Shown in pieces: positions 21,216 to 29,829 of a DNA stretch of 32,071 bases (the first letter of the stretch is position 1; each line of letters opens with the position of its first letter). The translations under genes and the position numbers were made by a program. The notes below the pieces were generated by a model. That model saw only the letters and a list, made by a program, of their open reading frames with translations, was not told the origin of the DNA and did not search any database. The DNA comes from a virus: IMG/VR virus record IMGVR_UViG_3300035127_000001, positions 1 to 32,071 of that record; one strand, given 5' to 3'.

Positions 21216-21704
21216 ATGAAAATCAGAAATAAATTCAGTTTCGGAAATACAAGCCAACAAAGAAGAAAAGGCGTTTCAAGGTATTTGATTTTAGCTTCAG
21301 ACCGCGCTTTGATGTGTTCACCTGTTGACTTCGGCGTTCCTATGGACGGCGGCGTCCGTGAAGCAAGTCGTCAAAATTGGATATTCAAACAGAAATGGTC
21401 TAAGTGCGACGGATATATAAAGAAATCATTTCACCAAAAGAAAGACGAAAACGGCGAAGGTCAAGCCCTTGACCTAGTTCCTTATATTGTTGGCGAAGGT
21501 CTTTGTTACGACGCTTTAGGTCGCTTCGGTGTTATTGGAATGTTAATGCTGGAAGCTTGGCAAGAATTACAAGAAGAAGGCAAGGTTCCAAAACATTTAT
21601 ATTTGCATTGGGGCGGACTTTGGAAGAAGAAAAAGAATAAAAGTCTTGGCTGGGATTTAGCACATTTTGAAATTCGGGAATATGAGCAAACAGAACAAGT
21701 TTAA
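21216..21704 (+). CDS. M15 peptidase endolysin
   Basis: 162 residues from the ATG at 21216 (5 bp after the fibre stop); longer in-frame starts overlap the fibre gene. The motifs of phage M15 peptidases are clear: DFGVPMDGGVR at 38-48, SKCDGY at 62-67, SFHQ with His73, GQALDLVPY with Asp86, and WDLAHFEI with His150; these three residues bind zinc. The enzyme cuts the stem peptide of peptidoglycan after the holin opens the inner membrane. No signal peptide is present, which fits holin-dependent export. It overlaps the small terminase gene by 23 bp. Confidence 0.88.
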   Translation: MKIRNKFSFGNTSQQRRKGVSRYLILASDRALMCSPVDFGVPMDGGVREASRQNWIFKQKWSKCDGYIKKSFHQKKDENGEGQALDLVPYIVGEGLCYDALGRFGVIGMLMLEAWQELQEEGKVPKHLYLHWGGLWKKKKNKSLGWDLAHFEIREYEQTEQV

Positions 21705-22284
21705 AAATGAACAAAATAAAAGAAACTTAACGCCCAGAACACTTGATAAATACAAACGAATCATTGATGAATGGTTTGTAAATAAATTCAACGGCGCGGC
21801 GGCTTACCGTGCCTTTTATCCAAAAATTAAGAAGGAAGAAACGGCGACAGTCAATTTCTCAAAGATTCAGGCGTTGCCAGAAGTAAAAGCTTATATTCTT
21901 GAAAAACATCAAGAAGCGGCGAAGGTTGTCAATATGACACATGAAGGAATTTTGAAAGAACTTCAAAACTGGATTGAAGCCGATATAACAGAAACAATTT
22001 CACTTTCAGCCGAACAAATAAAAGCTTTGCCTGTTGAAGTCCGTCGTTTAATTACAAAATACAAAACAAGATTAAAGCATTTTTACGACAAGGACGGTCA
22101 TTTGCTTAATACTGAAGAAACGATTGAACTTCATTTCGTATCGAAAGAACGTGCAATTGATATGATGAACAAACACTTGGGATTCTACGAAGCTGACAAC
22201 AAACAAAAGGCGACCGAAATCAATATTCACGCCAGTAACGAAAAGCACATGACAATTGTCAGTCAAATATTAAACGGTGAATGA
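21682..22284 (+). CDS. Terminase small subunit
   Basis: 200 residues from the ATG at 21682; an in-frame TTG at 21667 is unlikely. The N-terminus is basic (MSKQNKFKNEQNKRN), followed by a helix-turn-helix like that of TerS proteins (FVNKFNGAAAYRAFYP) and a repeat-like stretch VNFSKIQALPEVKAYI, where AAAYRAFYP plus LPEVKAYI is the typical Terminase_2 layout. The later half has IEADITETISL and ERAIDMMNKHLGFYEAD, the usual end before TerL. It recognises phage DNA and loads the large subunit. The stop overlaps the TerL start by 4 bp. Confidence 0.82.
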   Translation: MSKQNKFKNEQNKRNLTPRTLDKYKRIIDEWFVNKFNGAAAYRAFYPKIKKEETATVNFSKIQALPEVKAYILEKHQEAAKVVNMTHEGILKELQNWIEADITETISLSAEQIKALPVEVRRLITKYKTRLKHFYDKDGHLLNTEETIELHFVSKERAIDMMNKHLGFYEADNKQKATEINIHASNEKHMTIVSQILNGE

Positions 22285-23468
22285 GTTTAGCGGGTCAATA
22301 TAAAACAACGACCGCTTTTGAAAAGATATGTCAACTAAAAAAAGAAGTCAGAATCATTCAAGGCGGAAAAGGTTCTTCAAAAACGGTTTCGATTTTGATG
22401 TTGTTTATCTTGTTGGCTATTTCCAAGCGTCAAAATTTAATTCTTTCCGTCGTTGCTCAAAGCCTGCCGAATTTAAAATCGGGCGCAATTAGGGATTTTG
22501 AAAAGATTCTTAAAAGCTGGGGTTTATATGATAAGTTTCACGTCAATAAATCAGACCACACTTACACGTTCGGTTCGAATGTAATTGAATTCTTTTCCGT
22601 TGACGGCGAAGGGTCAAGGCTTGGTTCGAGAAGAACACACTTGTATATAAATGAAGCCGACTTTATAAAGTTTTCGACTTATATTGAATTATATTCAAGG
22701 ACTTCAGAATTCACAATTCTTGATTACAACCCGCGCCGACGCTTCTGGGTTCACAAAGAACTTATCGGCGAACCTCACGTTGATTATTTAGTTTTAAACT
22801 TCACACATAACGAATTTATTCCTGTTAAAGAAAAAGCTTCGATTCTTTGGTTTAAAAAGAAAGCCGACGAAGGTTCGAAATATTTTCAAAACAAGTGGCG
22901 TGTTCTGGGTCTTGGACTTCTGGGAATAACTGAAGGAATAATTTTCGAAAACTGGAAGGAAGCGAAACAAGTTCCTTCAGGCGCGCGTTATCTTGGGGCG
23001 GCTTTGGACTGGGGTTTTTCTGGCGACCCGACTGGAATTGTCAAGATTTACAAGTTTGATAATAAGATTTACTTGAAAGAATCGCTTTACAAGAAAGGTC
23101 TTTTGAATAGTCAAATTGCAGCCCACATAAAACAAGACAAAGAACTTATTGACGGAATAATAATCGCGGACGCTTCAGAGCCGAAGTCAATTGCGGAATT
23201 AAGAACTTACGGCGTTAAGATTAAGAAGTCAGACGTTAAAGACATTGACTTCGGAATTTCAGTCATGCAAGAATTTGAACTTGTCCTTATTGGTAAAAAT
23301 TTAATTGACGAATTTGAAAATTATTCTTATAAGTTCAATAAGGCGGGTGAACAGTTAGGCGTTCCCGTTGACGACTGGAATCACTTAATCGACCCGTCAA
23401 GATATTTCTTCGCTGAAGTGTTGTCGAAATCTTCTACAACTGGCGGCGACTTAAAATTTGTTAAATAA
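22281..23468 (+). CDS. Terminase large subunit
   Basis: 395 residues, of PBSX/Terminase_3-like type. ATPase motifs: Walker A GGKGSSKT at 28-35, Walker B LYINEAD at 121-127 with Glu125, and a coupling segment FTILDYNPRRRFWVH. Nuclease domain: LDWGFSGDPTG near 240, IIADASEPKS near 295, and DDWNHLIDPSRY near 365, which supply the acidic metal ligands. It pumps DNA into proheads through the portal and cuts the concatemer. The start codon lies in a 4-bp overlap with terS. Confidence 0.92.
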   Translation: MSLAGQYKTTTAFEKICQLKKEVRIIQGGKGSSKTVSILMLFILLAISKRQNLILSVVAQSLPNLKSGAIRDFEKILKSWGLYDKFHVNKSDHTYTFGSNVIEFFSVDGEGSRLGSRRTHLYINEADFIKFSTYIELYSRTSEFTILDYNPRRRFWVHKELIGEPHVDYLVLNFTHNEFIPVKEKASILWFKKKADEGSKYFQNKWRVLGLGLLGITEGIIFENWKEAKQVPSGARYLGAALDWGFSGDPTGIVKIYKFDNKIYLKESLYKKGLLNSQIAAHIKQDKELIDGIIIADASEPKSIAELRTYGVKIKKSDVKDIDFGISVMQEFELVLIGKNLIDEFENYSYKFNKAGEQLGVPVDDWNHLIDPSRYFFAEVLSKSSTTGGDLKFVK

Positions 23469-23483
23469 TTGTACTTTTGAATT

Positions 23484-24020
23484 ATGATAATAGATAATTT
23501 TAAACTAATTGAATATTTGAATCAACCGCCTGAAGTGATTGAACAATACTTGATTGCTTTAAGGTATTTGAAACCGAAGGAAACTGAACAACAGCTTTAT
23601 AAAATGAAGTTGAAGGAAGTTGAAGAAATTAAACAGGATATTGATTCGGGCGAAGATAGGGACTTGATTAAAATTGTTGCTTTAGTACAAAATTGTACAC
23701 AAGAAGAAGTTCTTGACTTCAAGATAATAGACTTCTTCGGGCTTTTAAATTCAATACGCGAACAAATAAAGGTTATATTGACAGCCGAAGAAAACGCTTT
23801 CACGCCTTCAAAATTAAATGTTAAATGGGAAATGGTTAACGGGGCTGAAAGAATGTCAAAGTTTGGTATTTACAACACGCTTGAAAGCCTTTCGAACGGG
23901 GACGCAACGAAATACGAATATTTTATGAACATGGAATATTCAGAAGTATTCACAATTCTATTAATGAGAAAGACCGCTTCTGATATAAGTCAGGAAATGA
24001 ACGAAATTAAAACGAAATAA
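23484..24020 (+). CDS. Hypothetical, possible tail assembly protein
   Basis: 178 residues, acidic and helical (MIIDNFKLIEYLNQPPEVIEQYLIALRYL). It has a mid-section with VALVQNCTQEEVLDFKIIDFFGLLNSI, which resembles the helical organisation of tail assembly chaperones, and an IYNTLESLSNGDATKYEYFMNM end. No slippery frameshift site is seen at its 3' end. It lies between TerL and small neck/tail genes, some distance from the tape measure. Tail chaperone is only a possibility. Confidence 0.5.
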   Translation: MIIDNFKLIEYLNQPPEVIEQYLIALRYLKPKETEQQLYKMKLKEVEEIKQDIDSGEDRDLIKIVALVQNCTQEEVLDFKIIDFFGLLNSIREQIKVILTAEENAFTPSKLNVKWEMVNGAERMSKFGIYNTLESLSNGDATKYEYFMNMEYSEVFTILLMRKTASDISQEMNEIKTK

Positions 24021-24022
24021 TT

Positions 24023-24436
24023 ATGTATGAAATATTAAAAGCTTTGGCAACGTCAAACGGCTGGGTCTTCGAATACGGACGACACGACTTTCAAAATCTT
24101 TTTAAAGCCGCTGAACAAAAAAATGTTTCTCATATATTTTTAGACCCTGTAAAAATCAGGGATATTGACAACGATTCGGGAATTACTGAAAAGAAAGTTT
24201 ATTCGGGTTCATTTATGATTCTTTTTTCTTCAGACATTGACGAACAGGATTACGATACGAGGTATCAGAATTATATTAAGCCGATTGTTTCGGGCGACCT
24301 TAAAACGATTAAAGACGAAATTCGTTGCGGTTACGACGTTGTGTTTGATTTATGGGAAACAACAGAAGTCGTAAATATATTCGATTACAATTTCGACGGT
24401 CTTATTTGTACTTATCAATTGACAATTGACGAATGA
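24023..24436 (+). CDS. Hypothetical small neck/tail protein
   Basis: 137 residues with a mixed alpha/beta pattern: MYEILKALATSNGWVFEYG, a strand HIFLDPVKIRDIDND, a KVYSGSFMILFSSD strand, a helix-like YQNYIKPIVSGDLKTIKDEI and final strands (VNIFDYNFDGLICTYQLTI). The size, the final ICTYQLTI strand and the position before the 157-residue gene fit a tail terminator/completion-type protein of siphoviruses, but no family is recognised. The stop overlaps the next start by 4 bp. Confidence 0.52.
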   Translation: MYEILKALATSNGWVFEYGRHDFQNLFKAAEQKNVSHIFLDPVKIRDIDNDSGITEKKVYSGSFMILFSSDIDEQDYDTRYQNYIKPIVSGDLKTIKDEIRCGYDVVFDLWETTEVVNIFDYNFDGLICTYQLTIDE

Positions 24437-24906
24437 CAGACCAAGAAGTAATAAAAGAAGAAATTGACGCTATATTAAGCGACATTTTGACGGTTTACGA
24501 ACAGTCTGGAAGGAAAGCTTCAGGGCAATTCGCCGAAGGTCTTGAAGCGATTTATTCGCCTTATCAGGCGACAATTCGCGGTTATGTTTATTTAGCTGGT
24601 CGCGGAAAAACGAAGAAGAAAGGAAAGGCGGGCGAACCGACACTTCAGCAATCAATTTTAAAATGGTTGCAAGTAAAAGGAATCAAGGCAATTGAAAGAA
24701 ATATAAGTCAAAAAAGTCTTGCATTTTTAATTGCTAGAAAAATACATGAAGAAGGAACGAACCCTTCTGAATGGTTAAGAATTTACGAACAAGTGATTAC
24801 GCCTGAAAGAATTGACAGAATTATTGATAGGGTTTCACAATTGAACGTGAATAGGATTATAACACAAATTAACGCCGAACTTGAAATTCTGGCTAAAAAC
24901 GTTTAG
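24433..24906 (+). CDS. Hypothetical neck/tail completion-like protein
   Basis: 157 residues, basic and helical in the N-terminus (QEVIKEEIDAILSDILTVYEQSG). A middle segment, YVYLAGRGKTKKKGKAG, and a helix SLAFLIARKIHEEGTNPSEWLRIYE are reminiscent of gp10/HK97-type completion proteins in which IARKIHEEGT is common. The final helix includes VNRIITQINAELEILAKN. It lies in a row of small genes before the large tail-tip genes. Function by position only. Confidence 0.52.
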   Translation: MTDQEVIKEEIDAILSDILTVYEQSGRKASGQFAEGLEAIYSPYQATIRGYVYLAGRGKTKKKGKAGEPTLQQSILKWLQVKGIKAIERNISQKSLAFLIARKIHEEGTNPSEWLRIYEQVITPERIDRIIDRVSQLNVNRIITQINAELEILAKNV

Positions 24907-24909
24907 ATT

Positions 24910-26463
24910 ATGGCTATTACATTAACAAAAGAACCTTACGGGATTTATCCAGCTTATAACGATTCATTTATTGAATTTACGTCGGATTTGCCAGACAATT
25001 ACAAAGCTGAAATAACTGTTTACCCAGTTGAAAAATTCCCGCGCGTATTCGTTATTTATCCAGACGAAAACGGCGTTTATTTATTCAATCTTAAAGAATC
25101 AGTAAAGGCAATATTCAACGAAAGCGGATTTGAAGACGACAATTATTTTACAGATTCGTATTATAAAACAATAGCGGGTTTATATCTTGAACAAAGTATT
25201 CAAGTTAAAGTCATTGGCGTTTCTGGGTCTGTTGAAGATGTTATTCCAGCGGGTTCAGAATTGGACGAAAACACGACAACAAACGGGACAATTGCGGGAA
25301 TATGGCAAATAAGATACCCGAATGCAAATAATTACATTGAAAAGTTAACTGACGAAGCTGAAGACTATTTCAAAATATCAATTAACCAAGACGGAGGAAC
25401 AAACCCTTCTTTATGGTCGATAAATGACTTTGACCCAGAATTAAGAGGGCGAAATATTAATCTTCGCGTATGGATTAAAGGCGACGCTTCTGGTGCTGTT
25501 AGATTAAATACAGACGGGAACAAAATTGTTTTGAATTTTACCGATACATGGCAGCAAATAAACACAGCGGTTGTTTTTGGTTCTTCATTTGGGGATATGC
25601 GTTTTCAATTTTACCTTCAGTCAACAAGTACGGTGTTTTATTTAAAGCAAATAGAACTTATTCAAAGCCTTGAAAATGAATTTGTAACAAAGGTTTACGA
25701 CTTCTTCAAGGCTGTTAAACAGATTGGCGAACCTATTCACGAAAACAATTATCAATTATTGTCATATTCGCCAGACGGAATAAATCACGACTTGACTTAT
25801 TTCGAAGGTTTTCCGTTTCATTTTGATATTCAGCAAATCGAAAGCGGAAAAACTGTAAAGGTAAAGAACTTTAATACTGGGAATGAATCTGAAGGAATGG
25901 TTTCAACAGGAAAGGAAGCTTTCAGAATTAACATTGACAGGGGCGGTCGTAATAATTGGACGTTTGACAATTTCCTTCCTTTAATTGTAGGATTGAACAG
26001 GCTGGGAATTTACGAAGGTTCAACTTTTAAGGCGAATGTTTTCTTGCGCAAAAAGAAAAATTGTTCAGGAATTTATTTAAAATGGTTTAACAGGAACGGC
26101 GGCTTCAGTCATTACTTGTTTGACGAATATTATATCAGACAATTAAAAGGTTCTGACATTGGAAAAGTAACGAACAATGAATTTAAAAACATTGGAGAAT
26201 CAACAAGTAATTATAAAAGCATTGGAAAGACGGCGGCGGGAACTGTAAACGTTAAAACAAAATATGAATCTTATGACTATGAACTTTTAAAAGACATTTT
26301 TGTCAGCCCTTTGGTTCAAATGTTTACGGCAACTGAAGCTTATGTTGAAGGTCGATTCATTGACGTTTTTGTTGACGGTGTAATTTCATTTAGTAATAAA
26401 AAGTCAAAAAATGAAATAGCGTTGACAATTGATTTGCCAGAAGTACAAACCGCAAAACTTTAA
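24910..26463 (+). CDS. Tail/baseplate protein with jelly-roll-like module
   Basis: 517 residues, beta-rich. Residues about 1-80 open with LTKEPYGIYPAYNDSFIEFTSDLP, a strand-rich domain; about 130-260 form a jelly-roll-like carbohydrate-binding-module layout (FKISINQDGGTNPSLW, RGRNINLRVWIKG, TDTWQQINTAVVFG, VFYLKQIELIQS). The last part has FLPLIVGLNRLGIYEGSTF and a Lys/Asn-rich end similar to tail-tip proteins of Bacteroidetes phages. It precedes the 1115-residue tail protein by 3 bp, so they are likely neighbours at the tail tip. Binding to host glycan is possible. Confidence 0.6.
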   Translation: MAITLTKEPYGIYPAYNDSFIEFTSDLPDNYKAEITVYPVEKFPRVFVIYPDENGVYLFNLKESVKAIFNESGFEDDNYFTDSYYKTIAGLYLEQSIQVKVIGVSGSVEDVIPAGSELDENTTTNGTIAGIWQIRYPNANNYIEKLTDEAEDYFKISINQDGGTNPSLWSINDFDPELRGRNINLRVWIKGDASGAVRLNTDGNKIVLNFTDTWQQINTAVVFGSSFGDMRFQFYLQSTSTVFYLKQIELIQSLENEFVTKVYDFFKAVKQIGEPIHENNYQLLSYSPDGINHDLTYFEGFPFHFDIQQIESGKTVKVKNFNTGNESEGMVSTGKEAFRINIDRGGRNNWTFDNFLPLIVGLNRLGIYEGSTFKANVFLRKKKNCSGIYLKWFNRNGGFSHYLFDEYYIRQLKGSDIGKVTNNEFKNIGESTSNYKSIGKTAAGTVNVKTKYESYDYELLKDIFVSPLVQMFTATEAYVEGRFIDVFVDGVISFSNKKSKNEIALTIDLPEVQTAKL

Positions 26464-26466
26464 GAA

Positions 26467-29400
26467 ATGGCTGAAAGTTTATTTTTAAACAAAACGAAAA
26501 TTGATATTTACGACAAGCCAATAACGCGGCGAATTCAAATCGGCGAAGTTACAAGCATGACGGAAAGAAAGTCTTCATTTTCATACACGATTAAGATTCC
26601 GAAAACTTCAAGAAACAAAGCTTTTTTTGAAATGCTTGGAACGATGGGGAATACAAGTCGCAAGCCTTACGAAGAAGTTCTTGCAGACTATGTTGTTGAC
26701 GGTGTTTATCTTGTTTCGAATGGTTATGCAATTATAAGGGAATCTTCAGGAGAAGACTATCAAATAAATTTAATTGACGGAATCAGAAGCCTTTCAGAAT
26801 TATTAAAAGACAAGAAGCTTTCAGATTTGCCGCTTGAAGATTTAAACCATATTTTAACAACACAAAATTACATTGACAGTTATTCAAATAAGGAAGGGTT
26901 TATTTATGCGATTGCGGACTTCGGGCGCGGCGTTTCTTCAGCGATTAAAGTTGAAAAACAAGCCCCGTCAATATTTACACATACTTTGTTCAGAAGGATA
27001 TTTGAAGCGAACGGACTAACGTTGCAAGGTGAATTCTTTACAACAAATGAAAAGTATTTAAATGAAGTTTTGACGCCTTCACGCGGTTATACTTTAGAAT
27101 ATTCGTCAGTAATATCAGAAGACAAAGGCGGAACGACTTCGAACACGGTTTCAGAATATGAAACTTCAAACGAATATTTGACACAAACTGAAAAAATTAC
27201 ATTAGTTAACAACAGTCTTGTCGGTGCTTCAATATCAGACGGCGAAATATTGTTTTCTGTCGCTGGAACTTATAGGCTTGACATTGCTGTTGATTACAAT
27301 CTTTATGAAACATACGCTTCGATTATAGTTAAAAAAAATGGTTCAGCTATAAGTTACATAAGCTTATTAACGGACGAATATTCAAAAACAAAAAAGATTG
27401 TGTTTTCGGTTAGTGCTGGCGACAAAATTTCGGTTTATATCACTGCAAGTTCTTACTATGATTACTATTATCAACAAGAAGGCGGCTATCAATATTATAC
27501 TTTGAATTATAGTGCAAGTATTATTTCGACTTTATATTTGCAAACAGGCGGTCAGGTAATTAGCCCGATTGACTATATCGGTGAAATGAATCAACTTGAC
27601 TTTCTGAAGGACGTTATCAACAGATATGGTCTTGTTTTGCATCCAGTGCAAAATACAAATGAGTTTAAATTTAAACGAATTGAAGCCTTGCTTTCTGATA
27701 GGGCAACGGCTGAAGATTGGTCTTCAAAATTAGTTTCGATTGATTCTGAAGATTATGTTTCGGGATATGCGAAAACAAACAAGGCTTCGTTTAAATACGA
27801 CGAATCAATTGTTGTTCCGACGAATGACGGTGAATTATTAATTGATAATGTAAACGCTGAAAGTGAAAAGACAATGTTTACAAGTCCTTTTGAAATTCCA
27901 GCGAAAGGAACGTCTTTATCTGGTAATTCAGTTTATAAAGTTCCTATCTGGGGCGAAGAAACGCAAACAGAAACGGAAGTTGAAACGCAATTGACTGAAG
28001 ACGGAATTGGAAAGCCAGCAATTTTAAAAACAGACGGTACCATTGAAATTGTGAACCTTGTTCCTTCGGATTCAAGATTTGATTCAAGCACGGTAATTGA
28101 CGGAACGGACATCGGTGTATTTTCTTTTAATTTAGGCGAGGCAAATGTAAATTCAATAGTTATTCAAGAAGGCGGAATAAAAATTGATATTACTGGAACT
28201 GGCGGGAATGTCATGTTTTCGGACACTTCAATAATTTCAGGAATTACAGTCGGGAACGACGTTCATACGAAGTTCAAAATTAAATGGCTTACAGGTTCGG
28301 CAACGATGTACTACGCTGTTACAACTTCAACTTCTGGGGCTTTATCAATAACACCTTCGACCGAATGGCAAGAAATAGACGTGAAGCTTCCAAAAGGTTC
28401 GGCTTATCCGAATAGGGTTGCGTTTTTCTGGGCTGGCGTTTCTGGTCAACAAACTGTTATCATAAAAGATTTGATAATTGACGACACGGAAATTGAAGAC
28501 AGAATCGAATATAAATTTTTAAATATAGATTTAGAAAATAAAACCTTTAAGGCTTCAGGACGCGTCAGAACTTCAGACAATGCTTTTGTTTGCTTTTATG
28601 ATTCTGACGACAACTTTATTTCATATCAGGGCAAAGGGTCAGGGTCAAATTTTGATTACACAAAAACAACGCTTTACCCGCCGTCAAATACAAGAACGAT
28701 AAGAATTTCGGGTTCGATTGACGTTGAACCAGAATTGTACTATTATGAAGATATACAATACACAACGGCGGTCAATGAAGAAACGGCTTTAAAAGTAATG
28801 TATATTGAAAGACACAACCTTTCAATTAATGCGAAGTTATTCGACGAATCAACAGGCGTTTCGGCAAGTGAAGACATTCCTTTTCTTGGTATTGAATTTA
28901 TGACAATGCAATATTTTTTGAATGTGTTTTATAGTGCCTTTCAGAATTTAATTGAAAACTACAAGAAAATGACATTCACAATCAATTTATCTGTTATTGA
29001 CATTTTTAATATTGATTTCTTTAAGCTTAAATTCCTGAAGCAAACAGGTCGTTTTTATTATCTTAACGCAATACAGAACACGCAAGGGAAACCGTCAAAA
29101 GTTGAAATGATTGAAATAAAAGAATTTCCTTCAAACAAGCCGCCGACGCAAATCGGAAACTTTTCTTTTAATATGCAAAGACTTGCAACGCGGACAATTA
29201 CCTTGAATAATTTAAAAACAGGTTATGAAGACCCAGAACTTGACGAACCTTTAAAAATCAAGATAATTGACGGATTCAATTCAAATGTATTATTGAAACA
29301 AGACGGCGTAACAATTACCGAAGAAACTGAAATATTAGCTTCTGAATTAGCGTTGACGGCTGTTGAAGTTCTTGGGGGTGTTGACGACTATGTTGAACAA

Positions 29401-29814
29401 TGGTCTTTTACAATTGCTGACAAAGGAAGCGGGACTTATCCCGAATTAACTGGAATATTAACCGCGAATGTTCTTGAATATACTAATTACGCGCCAAATG
29501 CTAACGCGGGCGAAGACAACACAGTATATTTGACGCCGCCTGAAGTTTATTCAGCCCCGTCTTATATTCAACTGAACGGTTCGGCTTCAAATGACAGTAC
29601 GGGCGAAATAGTTTCTTATGCTTGGGAAATATTATCGAAGCCAACGAATTCAGACGCGACACTTTCAAGCGAAAGCGGAACGATTGTAAGTTTGATTGTA
29701 ACAAACGACGAAGAAAACGTCGGCGTTTATGAATGTCAATTGACCGTAACTGACGAATTCGGATTGACTGACACAGACACGGTCAAAATAACTTGTTTAA
29801 TTAATTATGAATAA
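26467..29814 (+). CDS. Large tail-tip protein with binding module and PKD domain
   Basis: 1115 residues. The N-terminal about 200 residues (RRIQIGEVTSMTERKSSFSY, IPKTSRNKAFFEMLG) look like a tail hub/baseplate domain used in Bacteroidetes phages. A beta-rich region with YDYYYQQEGGYQYYT follows at about 335. At about 528-678 is a jelly-roll-like module closely related to residues 343-494 of the SGNH fibre. The C-terminal 110 residues (1008-1115) are a PKD/Ig-like domain: NANAGEDNTVY, IQLNGSASND, IVSYAWEI and LTVTDEFGLTDTDTV. It is likely the tail-tip adhesin that contacts the cell surface; the tape measure gene follows 15 bp later. Confidence 0.68.
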   Translation: MAESLFLNKTKIDIYDKPITRRIQIGEVTSMTERKSSFSYTIKIPKTSRNKAFFEMLGTMGNTSRKPYEEVLADYVVDGVYLVSNGYAIIRESSGEDYQINLIDGIRSLSELLKDKKLSDLPLEDLNHILTTQNYIDSYSNKEGFIYAIADFGRGVSSAIKVEKQAPSIFTHTLFRRIFEANGLTLQGEFFTTNEKYLNEVLTPSRGYTLEYSSVISEDKGGTTSNTVSEYETSNEYLTQTEKITLVNNSLVGASISDGEILFSVAGTYRLDIAVDYNLYETYASIIVKKNGSAISYISLLTDEYSKTKKIVFSVSAGDKISVYITASSYYDYYYQQEGGYQYYTLNYSASIISTLYLQTGGQVISPIDYIGEMNQLDFLKDVINRYGLVLHPVQNTNEFKFKRIEALLSDRATAEDWSSKLVSIDSEDYVSGYAKTNKASFKYDESIVVPTNDGELLIDNVNAESEKTMFTSPFEIPAKGTSLSGNSVYKVPIWGEETQTETEVETQLTEDGIGKPAILKTDGTIEIVNLVPSDSRFDSSTVIDGTDIGVFSFNLGEANVNSIVIQEGGIKIDITGTGGNVMFSDTSIISGITVGNDVHTKFKIKWLTGSATMYYAVTTSTSGALSITPSTEWQEIDVKLPKGSAYPNRVAFFWAGVSGQQTVIIKDLIIDDTEIEDRIEYKFLNIDLENKTFKASGRVRTSDNAFVCFYDSDDNFISYQGKGSGSNFDYTKTTLYPPSNTRTIRISGSIDVEPELYYYEDIQYTTAVNEETALKVMYIERHNLSINAKLFDESTGVSASEDIPFLGIEFMTMQYFLNVFYSAFQNLIENYKKMTFTINLSVIDIFNIDFFKLKFLKQTGRFYYLNAIQNTQGKPSKVEMIEIKEFPSNKPPTQIGNFSFNMQRLATRTITLNNLKTGYEDPELDEPLKIKIIDGFNSNVLLKQDGVTITEETEILASELALTAVEVLGGVDDYVEQWSFTIADKGSGTYPELTGILTANVLEYTNYAPNANAGEDNTVYLTPPEVYSAPSYIQLNGSASNDSTGEIVSYAWEILSKPTNSDATLSSESGTIVSLIVTNDEENVGVYECQLTVTDEFGLTDTDTVKITCLINYE

Positions 29815-29829
29815 TAAAATATTGTAGAT

